Part shown: positions 49,698 through 59,248 of the stretch, one piece after another
Layout: every line of letters begins with the position of its first letter
Numbering within the stretch: the first letter of the stretch is position 1
Source: a virus
IMG/VR virus record: IMGVR_UViG_3300034190_003093
Span: 62,001 to 126,000 of that record
Length of the DNA: 64,000 nt
Direction: 5' to 3' (one strand)
Notes under the pieces: generated by a model
Seen by the model: the letters and a program-made list of their open reading frames with translations, nothing else
Told to the model about the DNA's origin: nothing
The model's database searches: none
Translations under genes and position numbers: made by a program

Positions 49698-49755
49698 GTA
49701 GAACAAGTTATGGGTGAGATCCATCTTCTAACTGTAATCAAGAAAGCATAGGGCT
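49698..49755 (+). promoter_or_regulatory. Leader with hairpin reaching into the next start
   Basis: TATGGGTGAGA (49709-49719) is perfectly complementary to TCTCACCCATA (49764-49774), eight bases after the ATG at 49756. A folded leader would hide the start codon. No clear Shine-Dalgarno. Confidence 0.55.
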
Positions 49756-50058
49756 ATGCAGGGTCTCACCCATATACAAGAAATACTGGACAAAACAGAC
49801 TTATTACTAGACAGGCACCTGGAAGGATATTACCGGGTGCGTTACTGTATCAGCCCGTATAATCACGAAACTTGGATGAACTTGTTAAAAGATGTACACC
49901 GTACATTTGGCAGGCCCAGTGAGCGTTGGCAATGGAGCAACGAACTCGACTTAATACAGCGGCCTGATCATGTCGTAGGCGACGAACCTGAATCACTTAA
50001 TGTAATATTTCATTTTCGAAAAGAATCAGATGCAGTGATGTTTTCACTTAAATACTAG
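49756..50058 (+). CDS. Small phage protein of unknown function
   Basis: A 100-residue protein (MQGLTHIQEILDKTDLLLDRH) with a WMNLLKDVHRTFG segment and a beta-rich end (LNVIFHFRKESDAVMF). Its start lies within the leader hairpin. Function unknown. Confidence 0.5.
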   Translation: MQGLTHIQEILDKTDLLLDRHLEGYYRVRYCISPYNHETWMNLLKDVHRTFGRPSERWQWSNELDLIQRPDHVVGDEPESLNVIFHFRKESDAVMFSLKY

Positions 50059-50059
50059 C

Positions 50060-51025
50060 ATGAAACGTCTTTTTACATTTGGATGCAGTTTTACAAATTA
50101 TGCTTGGCCTACATGGGCTGACATCGTCGGCCAAGACTATGATTACTACGAAAATTGGGGAGAAAACGGAGCAGGAAACAAACATATCCATTCTAGTTTA
50201 ATTGAATGCAACCAACGTAATAATATTACTGCTGATGATACTGTTATTATAATGTGGAGTAGTCAAGCAAGAGAAGACAGATTCCTCAACGGCAAATGGT
50301 TTACACAAGGTAGTATATACAATAGTACATATCCTGCAGAGTTTGTTGATAACTTCACGGACTTAACTGGGTATCTACTGGATACTGTTACCTATATGCA
50401 AAGTAGTTATGATTTATTAACTCAAATTGGGTGCAAACAACATTTCTTTTCAATGATGCCAATTGATCTTGATTTTAAATCAAACAAATGGATGTCAACA
50501 GTTGAAAAGATAGTGCCTGCTATATTTACAAAACAATCTCCTGTTATATCCAAACAAATATTAGAACTATATGCGCATGTAATACAGCAAGTAAAACCTA
50601 GTGTGTGGGAAACAATCTTCAACGGCGACTGGCACAGTCGGGATTACCATGCTATAGGTAATTCTAAAATACAAGAAACAGAAGAATTGGAAAGATTTGC
50701 TGAACAATATAATGCAGTAGCAGGTAGCAGCTGGCCCGCTTTTAATGATTTTGTTGACGAAAAAGACGACAATGTAGATGCCAGTGTAATGAAAGAAATT
50801 GATGAAGAATTTGATTTTTTAACCTGGCGGCATTTTATTAAAAGTGGACGGATCGATCATCATCCTACTCCAATAGAGCATTTAGAATACCTCGATTGTG
50901 TGAAATTTCCAGTGAGCAATAAAGCAAGAAGCTTTGCTGCACATTGGGAGAACCAACTAAAAACCTTGCAATTTGAAGACAAATTTGTCTGGGAAAACGC
51001 AGTTGTAAAGCGGTTTGGAGTCTAA
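50060..51025 (+). CDS. SGNH-hydrolase-like protein
   Basis: A 321-residue protein starting directly after its neighbour. LFTFGCSFTNYAWPTWAD provides the GxS block I (GCS), GAGNKHIHSS a block III-like loop, and NGDWHSRDYHAIG a DxxH end. It would be an esterase or acyl-transferase. A shorter relative is at 27430. Confidence 0.6.
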   Translation: MKRLFTFGCSFTNYAWPTWADIVGQDYDYYENWGENGAGNKHIHSSLIECNQRNNITADDTVIIMWSSQAREDRFLNGKWFTQGSIYNSTYPAEFVDNFTDLTGYLLDTVTYMQSSYDLLTQIGCKQHFFSMMPIDLDFKSNKWMSTVEKIVPAIFTKQSPVISKQILELYAHVIQQVKPSVWETIFNGDWHSRDYHAIGNSKIQETEELERFAEQYNAVAGSSWPAFNDFVDEKDDNVDASVMKEIDEEFDFLTWRHFIKSGRIDHHPTPIEHLEYLDCVKFPVSNKARSFAAHWENQLKTLQFEDKFVWENAVVKRFGV

Positions 51026-51369
51026 TGCAATATATTACCAAAAAATTAGACGGTAGATACAGTCATAAGAAGTATTTCAAATATTTCTTGGAATTTAAAA
51101 AGGAACATGAAGGTCCGTTGCAATTCCATATTGCAACAAAATGGATGATGGATGTCTACGGTTACACTGCCGAAATACGTGACTGGCAGTACATATTAGA
51201 ATCACACAAACAACAGTTACTTTGGAACTTAACTGCCGAAGATACACCGAGCATGGTAAACTACAGCTGGAGTTGGGCCAACAGTTACAACGAACGGCGC
51301 ATATACATTAAGAGTGACAAAGAACTTGCATTCTTTAAACTCAAATGGCCAATTAACTCAAGAGTATAA
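51025..51369 (+). CDS. Conserved phage protein of unknown function
   Basis: A 114-residue aromatic-rich protein (WMMDVYGYTAEIRDWQYI, WSWANSYNERRIYIKS). The ATG overlaps the previous stop by one base. Similar genes lie near Smr genes in marine phages in my memory. Confidence 0.5.
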   Translation: MQYITKKLDGRYSHKKYFKYFLEFKKEHEGPLQFHIATKWMMDVYGYTAEIRDWQYILESHKQQLLWNLTAEDTPSMVNYSWSWANSYNERRIYIKSDKELAFFKLKWPINSRV

Positions 51370-51370
51370 T

Positions 51371-51607
51371 ATGAGGACCATTGACTTGCACGGCTATGTA
51401 CTACATGATGCATGGAAGAAGTTTAATGTATTTGTCCAGGACAGTTATCATGCAAGAAAAAAACAAATACGAGTAATAACTGGCCAAGGTGCTATGATGA
51501 AAGAATTTCCGAATTGGGCATCGTCTAATAGATATGTCAGAAGCTACGAACAAGTAAAATTTAATTCTGGTGCCTGGATATTACAATTAAGACAGGAAAA
51601 AAAATGA
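51371..51607 (+). CDS. Smr-domain protein
   Basis: A 78-residue protein read from ATG 51371. TIDLHGYVLHDAWKKFNVFV and IRVITGQGAMMKEFPNWASS carry the DLHG and TGxG motifs of Smr (small MutS-related) domains, which are endonucleases in MutS2 and related proteins. Standalone and compact. It might cut branched DNA or RNA; activity not proven. Confidence 0.75.
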   Translation: MRTIDLHGYVLHDAWKKFNVFVQDSYHARKKQIRVITGQGAMMKEFPNWASSNRYVRSYEQVKFNSGAWILQLRQEKK

Positions 51608-52707
51608 AAATTGTTGTTTCTCGGGCCGAAGGAATGAATATCTTAACCAGCTACCTAGATTTTAATCAAATTGATTACACACTAGATGATTTGTGGGACA
51701 GTGATACTAATACATATAATTTGCAACCAAGTATAACACAAGACGATTCTACATTGCTAATTGTTAGTAATACTATTTTTTATGAACTATGTACATGGGA
51801 ATCATTGAGGGCGCAACTTATTAAATTTTGTAACAATGGCAACAAAATTTGGGTGTGGTCTGACATAGATAATTTGCCTAACATGATTCTTTATTTTTCA
51901 TTGATATCTAATCTCGATTTGCATGTATTACCCGGCTCAGTTACTCTATTCCCTGACGGAAGTTTAACTAACAATCATCCAGCAAATAATCTTAATAACA
52001 TACACATTCATACATTGCCAACTAATTTTTTCCTAGGATTAGGTTTGGGATTTGCAGCAAGAATATACAAGTCTACAGTAGATAAACACAATTGCTCAAA
52101 AGATTACTTGTTAACTACTAGCAAAAAAAGAAGACGTCCTCATCGTAATGTATTATGGAAACAACTTAATGATATTCCGGGATTACTTGATTGTGGGCAT
52201 GCAAGCTATACAACCAAGTCTCAAGTATACAACACACCAAGTTGGGCCGGGCATCAATTGCCACCTACTATCCCCGGAACATCAGATTTTCACCCGTCAA
52301 TGGATTTGTATTCAGACTCATGGTTAGAAATTGTTCCAGAGACATTGTATCATAGTGGATATTTTATCACTGAAAAAACAATAAAACCATTGATCACAAA
52401 AACTCCATTTTTATTAGTAACCACTCGTTACCAATTAGAATATATGAAACAACTTGGCTTTCGGACATTCAGCGGTATCATCGACGAAAGTTATGATAAC
52501 GAGCCACGTATCGAAGATCGTGTTAGATTAATGCTGGCACAATTACAGGACATTATAAAAAATGGCACACAATCATTTTATAGTGAATGTGCGGATATAC
52601 TAGAGCACAATCAAAACACAGTATTTGAATACAAAGGGCGACAAATATACACAATGGACTTGTTTTTAACTCAACATTTTGAATTAGCTGAGAAAGAATT
52701 AGGTTGA
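51604..52707 (+). CDS. Glycosyltransferase-like protein (TEK family)
   Basis: A 367-residue protein. The C-terminal EIVPETLYHSGYFITEKTIKPL segment and GFRTFSGIIDESYDNEPR match the genes at 30733, 60802 and 61908. The N-terminal part is divergent. The pattern resembles GT10 enzymes. It ends just before the promoter for the VWA gene. Confidence 0.6.
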   Translation: MKIVVSRAEGMNILTSYLDFNQIDYTLDDLWDSDTNTYNLQPSITQDDSTLLIVSNTIFYELCTWESLRAQLIKFCNNGNKIWVWSDIDNLPNMILYFSLISNLDLHVLPGSVTLFPDGSLTNNHPANNLNNIHIHTLPTNFFLGLGLGFAARIYKSTVDKHNCSKDYLLTTSKKRRRPHRNVLWKQLNDIPGLLDCGHASYTTKSQVYNTPSWAGHQLPPTIPGTSDFHPSMDLYSDSWLEIVPETLYHSGYFITEKTIKPLITKTPFLLVTTRYQLEYMKQLGFRTFSGIIDESYDNEPRIEDRVRLMLAQLQDIIKNGTQSFYSECADILEHNQNTVFEYKGRQIYTMDLFLTQHFELAEKELG

Positions 52708-52731
52708 CTTTGCATGCACATGTGTTACAAT
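52704..52731 (+). promoter_or_regulatory. Host-type promoter for the VWA gene
   Basis: TTGACT (52704-52709), 16-nt spacer, TACAAT (52726-52731), overlapping the previous stop. Confidence 0.7.
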
Positions 52732-52755
52732 GTATATAACATTTAGGAGAAAGCC

Positions 52756-54003
52756 ATGAGCACTACCACAGTAAACAAAGATGTATCTGACCAGTTCAAA
52801 GACATCTTAGGCCCAATGGATCCCAAACTAGATCGAGAAGTGCGTGAATTGCTAGTAACTGCCCGGGTGGGCATGTTGCTTCGTGCCAGCTTTTTTGGTA
52901 ACCTTGCTACACGTTTAAAATTGGTCAACGCAGACGAATGGTGTTCAACCGCTGCAACAGACGGCAGAAACTTTTATTACAACACTAAATTTATCAAAAT
53001 GCTCAAGCCCAAAGAAGTTGAATTCTTGTTTGGACATGAAGTATTGCACTGTGTGTACGACCATTTTGGTCGTCGGGGGGAGCGTGACCCGCAATTGTTC
53101 AACATTGCTGCTGATTATTGCGTAAATGCTGATCTTAAAAAACACAGAGTGGGCGAGTTTATCACCACTGTTCCGTGTTTGTACGACACCAAGTACACTG
53201 ACTGGAGTGCAGAGGAAGTATACGATGACTTGTACGAAAATGCAGAAAAAATTGATCTACAAGACTTGTTAGATAAAATGCTGGATCAACATCTTGACGG
53301 TGAAGGTGAAGGCGACGGTGATGAAAAAGGCCCAGCACAGTACAGCAAGGAAGAACGTGAACAGATTAAACAAGAAATCAAAGAAGCAATGCTGAGTGCT
53401 GCACAAACATCAGATGCAGGAAACATACCAGGTGGTGTGAAACGACTTGTTCAGCATTTAACAGAACCCAAGATGGACTGGCGTGAATTGTTGCGCATGC
53501 AATTGCAAAGCACAATTAAAAGCGATTATACATTTACACGACTGAATCGTAAAGGTTGGGATTGTGATGCTATTCTACCGGGCATGGATTACGACGAGCG
53601 CATCGATGTTGCAATTGCAATGGACATGAGTGGATCTATTGGTGCAGAGCAGGGCATGGATTTTCTAAGCGAAGTAAAAGGTATTATGGAGGAGTTTAGT
53701 AACTTCAACATTCACTTGTTTTGCTTTGACACAAATGTTTACAACCCACAAGACTTTACTGCGGACAACTTAGACGACATCGGTGACTATGAATTAATGG
53801 GCGGCGGCGGCACTGACTTTGATGCTATATTCAACTATCTTAAACAAGAAGAAATTGAACCCAAACGCTTGTTGGTGTTTACAGATGGGTACCCATGGAA
53901 CAGTTGGGGAGATTCTAATTACTGTGACACAGTTTGGATTATTCACGGTGATCCTAATCCCGACCCGCCCTTTGGAACATGGGCACTATACAATGAAGGC
54001 TGA
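52756..54003 (+). CDS. Metallopeptidase-VWA protein (CobT-like partner of MoxR)
   Basis: A 415-residue protein. The zinc motif is FLFGHEVLHCVYDHFG (HExxH, about residue 94). The VWA MIDAS motif is IAMDMSGSIGAEQG (about 288), with GGGGTDFDAIF and LLVFTDGYPWNSW later. An acidic linker (DGEGEGDGDEKG) separates them. The pair MoxR ATPase plus VWA is a widespread chaperone-like system. An N-terminal domain precedes the HExxH. Peptidase activity is inferred. Confidence 0.85.
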   Translation: MSTTTVNKDVSDQFKDILGPMDPKLDREVRELLVTARVGMLLRASFFGNLATRLKLVNADEWCSTAATDGRNFYYNTKFIKMLKPKEVEFLFGHEVLHCVYDHFGRRGERDPQLFNIAADYCVNADLKKHRVGEFITTVPCLYDTKYTDWSAEEVYDDLYENAEKIDLQDLLDKMLDQHLDGEGEGDGDEKGPAQYSKEEREQIKQEIKEAMLSAAQTSDAGNIPGGVKRLVQHLTEPKMDWRELLRMQLQSTIKSDYTFTRLNRKGWDCDAILPGMDYDERIDVAIAMDMSGSIGAEQGMDFLSEVKGIMEEFSNFNIHLFCFDTNVYNPQDFTADNLDDIGDYELMGGGGTDFDAIFNYLKQEEIEPKRLLVFTDGYPWNSWGDSNYCDTVWIIHGDPNPDPPFGTWALYNEG

Positions 54004-54169
54004 TACTCCGGGATGTGAATACGAATATCAACAGCCCGAGCAAAACGGCAACGAAATCTTGGTAGATTGGGATTGGGAGGTGTCGTTGGGTGCAGAGCGT
54101 TCATGGGTAATTGATAACAAGTACGAGTGGGGCGAACCATTTGAAACACCTTACTACATGGACAGGTAA
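53993..54169 (+). CDS. Small unknown protein
   Basis: A 58-residue frame beginning in the last codons of the VWA gene. It is acidic and Trp/Tyr-rich (LVDWDWEVSLGAERSW). Could be a partner of the VWA protein. Low certainty. Confidence 0.4.
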   Translation: MKADTPGCEYEYQQPEQNGNEILVDWDWEVSLGAERSWVIDNKYEWGEPFETPYYMDR

Positions 54170-54248
54170 TTTTACCGAAATCATGGTCAAAACACTTTAT
54201 AACAGCAGATAAACTGCGCAGTTAACGATAACAACGATAAGTATTAGT

Positions 54249-54479
54249 ATGGAAAACGAAAACGATACACCCGCAGAAGAAATTGCTTTATCAGTACAGG
54301 ATATTGCATACTGTAAGCAAATAATTGAAACAGCAAGCACTAGAGGTGCATTTCGTGCAGACGAATTGCAAGTCGTGGGATTAACATACGATAAAATATC
54401 AAGCTGGTTAGCATCAGTTACTGAAACAACAAAGCCTGACGACGAAGATGTTGCAGAGCAAGGAGAAACAAATGATTAA
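54249..54479 (+). CDS. Small conserved phage protein
   Basis: A 76-residue protein. The segment LSVQDIAYCKQIIETASTRG is one I associate with T4-like marine phages before the AT-hook protein gene. Overlaps the next gene by eight bases. No function assigned. Confidence 0.55.
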   Translation: MENENDTPAEEIALSVQDIAYCKQIIETASTRGAFRADELQVVGLTYDKISSWLASVTETTKPDDEDVAEQGETND

Positions 54480-55239
54480 ACATGTTGGTAAACAAGGTGA
54501 TCGCAAAGTAGCAATTATCTTTAGAGAAGTGCCCGGTGATGAGCACATGTGCCTAGTGGTATACCCAGACACATTGCAGCAAAACATGCATAACACACTA
54601 ATGGCAGCAATTGAAAGCAATGAAGCACAACAAGCTGACAGTCTAGGCGATGCGCTTGGTAGTAAAATGTTCGGTGATGGTACAGTTATCTTGCAGCGAT
54701 TACACCAAGAAGGCATGATTAAGAAAGTACAAACTGCACAAGTTATTGTTACGCCTACTCCGCAGAGCCATGTTCGGTTAGACGAAATGAACAAGATTAT
54801 CAATGAAATGAAAACCGGCGAAGATGCAGTGCGCCGTATGGCCGAACTTGATGCAAACACAGGTTATACTGGTAAAGCAAGTCGCAGAGATGACTACGGT
54901 CGCGAAGTTGGTGCACCGCAGGATATTGCCAAAGGTTCGTTGAATGAAACATCTAACCCGGGTACACGCCCTTCTCCAATGGTTGCACCAACACAAGGTG
55001 CACTTGATGATGCAAGTATTGCAAACAACCTCAAAGCCCAAGCAGACCGCATGGCAGTTGAGGCAGCTAGTTTGATTGCCGAATCACAGCGCATGCAAGC
55101 AGAAGCAGCAAGTATGCTAGGTGAACCAGCACCTAAAGCCAAAGCAAAAAGAACTACCAAGACTACTACTAACACCACTGCTGACGGCAATGCTCCCAAG
55201 AAACGTGGACGTCCGTCTAAGAAAGCATCTGTTGCTTAA
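54472..55239 (+). CDS. Conserved phage protein with AT-hook tail
   Basis: A 255-residue protein (start 54472). Residues 1-145 form a conserved domain (MIKHVGKQGDRKVAIIFREV, EGMIKKVQTAQVIVTPTPQS, VRLDEMNKIINEMK). The C-terminal 100 are low complexity, with NAPKKRGRPSKKA, an AT-hook DNA-binding motif. It may coat or organise DNA. Homologs in T4-like phages have no known function. Confidence 0.65.
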   Translation: MIKHVGKQGDRKVAIIFREVPGDEHMCLVVYPDTLQQNMHNTLMAAIESNEAQQADSLGDALGSKMFGDGTVILQRLHQEGMIKKVQTAQVIVTPTPQSHVRLDEMNKIINEMKTGEDAVRRMAELDANTGYTGKASRRDDYGREVGAPQDIAKGSLNETSNPGTRPSPMVAPTQGALDDASIANNLKAQADRMAVEAASLIAESQRMQAEAASMLGEPAPKAKAKRTTKTTTNTTADGNAPKKRGRPSKKASVA

Positions 55240-55541
55240 TGAATCTAAGCGTCACTGAAACAGAAAAATGGGACGAAGTTATAAACAGTATCGATCAGGA
55301 CATGATTCCAATTGATTGTGTTAAAAAGGTAGTGTTTAAACTTCGTGGTGGCAAGCAACGAACAATTAATCTTAGTAAATTAAGAAAACAAGGTTTACTA
55401 ATAGAAGACATCGAAGTTGTAGTTAATCGCAATATTGGTGACTTCGGTAAAGACATTGTTAACTTAATGTTTGTTATAGATGTAGCTGCCGTAGCCGAGC
55501 AAATTCAACCCCTAACTAGAAAGTATTTGGCAAATTTATGA
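55239..55541 (+). CDS. Conserved T4-like phage protein
   Basis: A 100-residue protein (MNLSVTETEKWDEVINSID) with basic strand KKVVFKLRGGKQRTINLSK and a later MFVIDVAAVAEQIQP. I recall the same neighbour order (AT-hook protein, this, ThyX) in marine phages. Function unknown. Confidence 0.55.
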   Translation: MNLSVTETEKWDEVINSIDQDMIPIDCVKKVVFKLRGGKQRTINLSKLRKQGLLIEDIEVVVNRNIGDFGKDIVNLMFVIDVAAVAEQIQPLTRKYLANL

Positions 55542-56209
55542 GTGTGAAACTTATTTCCTATTCGAAGGCAACAGAAGACTTGGTATCCGAAGGATTGGAT
55601 GACCTTCAAGACTTGATTGCATTTTGCGCTAAGGTATCAAATCCCAGTGCACAGATCAACAACGAAACAAGCGAACGTCTTCTTAACTATCTTGTTAAAC
55701 ATCAGCATTGGTCACCATTTGAGATGGTTAGTGCTTGCTTGGAAATCGAAACGACACGTGATATTGCACATCAAATTGTGCGTCATAGAAGTTTTTCATT
55801 CCAGGAGTTCAGTCAACGTTATGCTAATCCTGCAGAAATGGGAGACATGTTTGTATTGCGTGAAGCACGTTTGCAAGATACAAAGAACAGGCAGAACAGT
55901 GTAGAAGTCGACAGCGAAGAAGATATTCACTATGCCTGGGCAACTGAACAGCAAAAAGTAATTGATGCAGCCAGCGAAGCTTACAACTGGGCCATCAAAA
56001 ACGGCATTGCCAAAGAACAAGCTCGTGCAGTGCTGCCCGAGGGTAATACAAAAACAAGACTGTATATGAACGGAACTATTCGTAGTTGGATTCATTACAT
56101 TGATTTGCGTGGTGCCAATGGCACACAAAAGGAGCATATGGAAATTGCTCATGCTTGTGCAAAAGTTATTAACTATATTTTTCCAAACATTAAAAACTAC
56201 ACAGCCTAG
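55538..56209 (+). CDS. thyX: Flavin-dependent thymidylate synthase (ThyX)
   Basis: A 223-residue protein. The ThyX motif RHRSFSFQEFSQRY is intact at about residue 82 and ARAVLPEGNTKTRLYMNG at about 163 carries the catalytic Ser/Arg region. It makes dTMP from dUMP using FAD and NADPH for phage DNA synthesis. Overlaps the previous gene by four bases. Confidence 0.94.
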   Translation: MSVKLISYSKATEDLVSEGLDDLQDLIAFCAKVSNPSAQINNETSERLLNYLVKHQHWSPFEMVSACLEIETTRDIAHQIVRHRSFSFQEFSQRYANPAEMGDMFVLREARLQDTKNRQNSVEVDSEEDIHYAWATEQQKVIDAASEAYNWAIKNGIAKEQARAVLPEGNTKTRLYMNGTIRSWIHYIDLRGANGTQKEHMEIAHACAKVINYIFPNIKNYTA

Positions 56210-56250
56210 AATTAAGCAACTAATTACTAGAATATAAAAGGTAAACAAAC

Positions 56251-57300
56251 ATGGCTAAAAAGAAGCACCCAAATCAAAAGAAAAAACAAACAGAAAAAGT
56301 AGCAACCGAAGCTACATTACCTGTAGGAAGTAAAGTACTAGTAACAGGCGGCTTGGGGCTTATTGGTCACAATGTTGTCGCAAAGCTGCAATCAGTAGGA
56401 CATGAAGTACAAATCATCGATGTACTCACAACCTACAACAGCATCAACAAAGAAGAACTAGAGTACCTATACAACGAACGTATTAAAAAGATTTCTCCAG
56501 ACACCCACATTTATAAATTAGATATTTGTGATGGCAAAGTTGATGAAGTCTTTGCAAGCTTTAATCCAGATTATGTTATTCACTTGGCTAGCTTTCCAAG
56601 AGAAAAAGCAGTAAAGCACAACCCAATTGATGCAGCACACACAATGGGCGAGGGCTTGATTAACATCATGGAATGTTGTGCACGACATGGTGTTAAAAAA
56701 GTATTGTATGCTAGTTCTAGCATGGTGTATGGCGACTTCGAAGATGATGTAAACGAAGATGCAGTACTAAATCCTCAAGGTGCATATGCAATTTGGAAAG
56801 CAGCTGGCGAGCAAATCATGCGTCAGTACAAACGTGCACACAACTTAGATTATGTGATTGTTCGTCCTAGTGCAGTGTACGGTCCGTTAGATGTAGGTGA
56901 TAGAGTTATCAGCAAATTCCTTATTAGTGCAATGTCCGGTGGAACACTTCAAGTTAATGGTGCTACAGAGAAACTGGACTTTACATATGTTGATGATGCA
57001 GCTGATGGCATGATTGCTGCTACATTCAGCGAGCACGTTGGCACATACAATCTCACCAAGAGTCATAGCTGCACACTGGAAGAGGCTGCAAATCTTGCAG
57101 TTAAACTAGCTGGTAAAGGCTCAGTTAGCATGCATGCAAAAGACGACGACTTCCCAAGTCGTGGTGCACTAAACATTGATGCAGCAAGAAAAGACTTTGG
57201 ATTTGATCCAAAAGTTGATATTGATGAAGGCTTTCAAATCTATTATGATTGGCTTACAAACAGTAGTTATTGGGCCGTTAATAAAGCACAAGTTGCATGA
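56251..57300 (+). CDS. NDP-sugar epimerase/dehydratase (extended SDR)
   Basis: A 349-residue protein with a basic N-terminal extension (MAKKKHPNQKKKQTEK). The Rossmann motif VTGGLGLIGHNVVA is at about residue 30, YASSSMVYGD at about 150 and YAIWKAAGEQIM holds a YxxxK-like pair (Y...K). RPSAVYGPLDVGD and FTYVDDAADGM follow. It modifies an NDP-sugar. It starts the operon that continues with the aminotransferase and oxidoreductase. Confidence 0.85.
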   Translation: MAKKKHPNQKKKQTEKVATEATLPVGSKVLVTGGLGLIGHNVVAKLQSVGHEVQIIDVLTTYNSINKEELEYLYNERIKKISPDTHIYKLDICDGKVDEVFASFNPDYVIHLASFPREKAVKHNPIDAAHTMGEGLINIMECCARHGVKKVLYASSSMVYGDFEDDVNEDAVLNPQGAYAIWKAAGEQIMRQYKRAHNLDYVIVRPSAVYGPLDVGDRVISKFLISAMSGGTLQVNGATEKLDFTYVDDAADGMIAATFSEHVGTYNLTKSHSCTLEEAANLAVKLAGKGSVSMHAKDDDFPSRGALNIDAARKDFGFDPKVDIDEGFQIYYDWLTNSSYWAVNKAQVA

Positions 57301-58382
57301 AAATACCATTTACTAACTTACAAGCCCAATATCAGGATTGTAAACAAGATATCGATGCAGCAATACAACGTTGCCTCGATATCGACAGTTTTATTACAGG
57401 ACCTGATGTTACAGAATTTGAACTAAAGTTTGCAGAATACCTTGGTGCCGATGATGTAGCAAGTTGCGGTAGCGGCACTACAGGACTTTATTGTGCAATG
57501 CGGGCATTGAACATCGGACCAGGTGATGAAGTAATCACAGTGAGCCATACGTTTGTTGCTACGCCCGAAAGTATTGTTATATGTGGAGCTACTCCGGTGT
57601 TCTGCGACATTGATCCAGACACTTGGCTAGTTGATCTTGATCAGTTGGAAACACTGATTAATAAAAACACTCGTGCTGTACTATTTGTAGACATTTACGG
57701 ACAATGCCCCGACATTGAGCGAGTGCGCAGCATATGCAATCATTACAATCTTGCAATGGTAGAGGATGCTGCACAAAGTGTGGGCAACCGGTGGAACGGT
57801 CGTCCGGTGGGAAGCCTCAGTGACATTACTTGTATGAGCTTTAATCCTGTGAAAAATTTGGGTGCAGTAGGTGATGCAGGCGCAGTAAGTGGCAGCAAGC
57901 ATTACATGAATGAAGTTCGCAAGTATAGAGATCATGGTAGAACTGGTCGTTACAACATTGTAGAAGTTGGATACAATGCTAGAATTGACAACATACAAAG
58001 CAATGTTGTTATGGCTAAATTGCCCAAGCTAGATGGCTGGCTTGAGCGCAAAAGAGAAATCTGTAACTATTACACCGAACAGTTATCAAGTGTGATTAAA
58101 ACGCCTGTTACTGTAGAAGGTAACAGTCATAGCTGGTATGTGTATGTAATACAAACTGCCAATAGGGAAAGTTTAAAAGCACATCTCAATGACGCTGGCA
58201 TTGGAACAAACATTCATTATATGAGAGCTGCTCACCAACAACCAGCATTTGCACAGTGGAGCCGTAGTTTGCCAGTCACTGAGCGCACTGTAGACGAAAT
58301 ACTCAGCATACCGTGTTGGTATAGCATGACTGACAGCGAAGTTGATTATGTAGTAGACAATGTTAAAGGTTGGAAATCATGA
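57297..58382 (+). CDS. DegT/DnrJ/EryC1 sugar aminotransferase
   Basis: A 361-residue PLP enzyme. MKIPFTNLQAQYQDCKQDID starts it, SCGSGTTGLYCAMRAL is the cofactor-phosphate loop, VEDAAQSVGNRWNG binds PLP ring, and MSFNPVKNLGAVGDAGAV carries the Lys. It transfers an amino group to a keto-sugar. The order epimerase, aminotransferase, Gfo/Idh resembles WbpB/WbpE-type 3-amino sugar pathways. Full length, unlike the gene at 18564. Confidence 0.93.
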   Translation: MKIPFTNLQAQYQDCKQDIDAAIQRCLDIDSFITGPDVTEFELKFAEYLGADDVASCGSGTTGLYCAMRALNIGPGDEVITVSHTFVATPESIVICGATPVFCDIDPDTWLVDLDQLETLINKNTRAVLFVDIYGQCPDIERVRSICNHYNLAMVEDAAQSVGNRWNGRPVGSLSDITCMSFNPVKNLGAVGDAGAVSGSKHYMNEVRKYRDHGRTGRYNIVEVGYNARIDNIQSNVVMAKLPKLDGWLERKREICNYYTEQLSSVIKTPVTVEGNSHSWYVYVIQTANRESLKAHLNDAGIGTNIHYMRAAHQQPAFAQWSRSLPVTERTVDEILSIPCWYSMTDSEVDYVVDNVKGWKS

Positions 58383-59248
58383 AAATGAATTTGGTCGGAG
58401 CGGGCTACTGGGGAAGTAAACTCCTTGAAAGCTTGAAGCAGTTCGATGTTGATGCAACAGTAATTGACATACGCAACGGCCAAACCATCAATGACATCAA
58501 CAACAGTGATCCAGTTATACTAGCAACACCATTGTGGCAGCACCACGAGCAAACAGTTGAGCTGGTTAAACGTGGGCACGATGTGTATGTCGAAAAGCCA
58601 ATGGCCGAAACTGCTGAACAAATTGAAGACATTGCCAGCCATCTTAAAGATGATCAATTGATAATGGTAGGTCACATATTCCTGCACCATCCTCAAATAC
58701 ATTTGATTAAAAGCATGCTGGATAACGGCGACATTGGCGACTTGACTTATATTCGCAGTGAAAGATCAAATTGGGGAATTTATCAGACTAAAACAGATCC
58801 AGTGCTGAGTTTAGCAACACATGATATCAGCATTGTGAATTATTTCCAAGGCCCAATGACTGTAACCAATGCACAAAGTTGGAACTACAGTAATAATGTA
58901 GTACCTGACAGAGTTTGGTTTAGTGGCACACCCGGTTACGATATTGATGTCAGCTGGTATAGTCCAGTGCGTATTCGTCGCACTGTGTTGCTAGGAACCA
59001 AAGGACAAATTGTTTGGGACCAAGATGCTAACACTGTTACTGTTAGCAAACACAGTATAGAAGATCGCAGAAGTATAACCGATGCTTCCCCTAAAGTATA
59101 TGAATACGATTACGAATATTCGCCCTTGGAATACGAATTAAAGCATTGGGTAGATTGTGTTGTTAATCGTACTACACCAAGCACAGGCATACGCAATGCA
59201 TTAGAAGTTGCTAATGTTATTGATTCCCTTAAAGGGATCCGTACTTAG
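58379..59248 (+). CDS. Gfo/Idh-family NAD(P)-dependent sugar oxidoreductase
   Basis: A 289-residue protein read from ATG 58379 (ATGA overlap). NLVGAGYWGSKLLESLKQF binds the nucleotide, DVYVEKPMAETAEQIE has the EKP motif, and VGHIFLHHPQIHLIKSML and ATHDISIVNYF follow. It probably oxidises an NDP-sugar hydroxyl to the keto form for the aminotransferase. Its 3' end overlaps the convergent minus gene by 20 nt. Confidence 0.9.
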   Translation: MKMNLVGAGYWGSKLLESLKQFDVDATVIDIRNGQTINDINNSDPVILATPLWQHHEQTVELVKRGHDVYVEKPMAETAEQIEDIASHLKDDQLIMVGHIFLHHPQIHLIKSMLDNGDIGDLTYIRSERSNWGIYQTKTDPVLSLATHDISIVNYFQGPMTVTNAQSWNYSNNVVPDRVWFSGTPGYDIDVSWYSPVRIRRTVLLGTKGQIVWDQDANTVTVSKHSIEDRRSITDASPKVYEYDYEYSPLEYELKHWVDCVVNRTTPSTGIRNALEVANVIDSLKGIRT

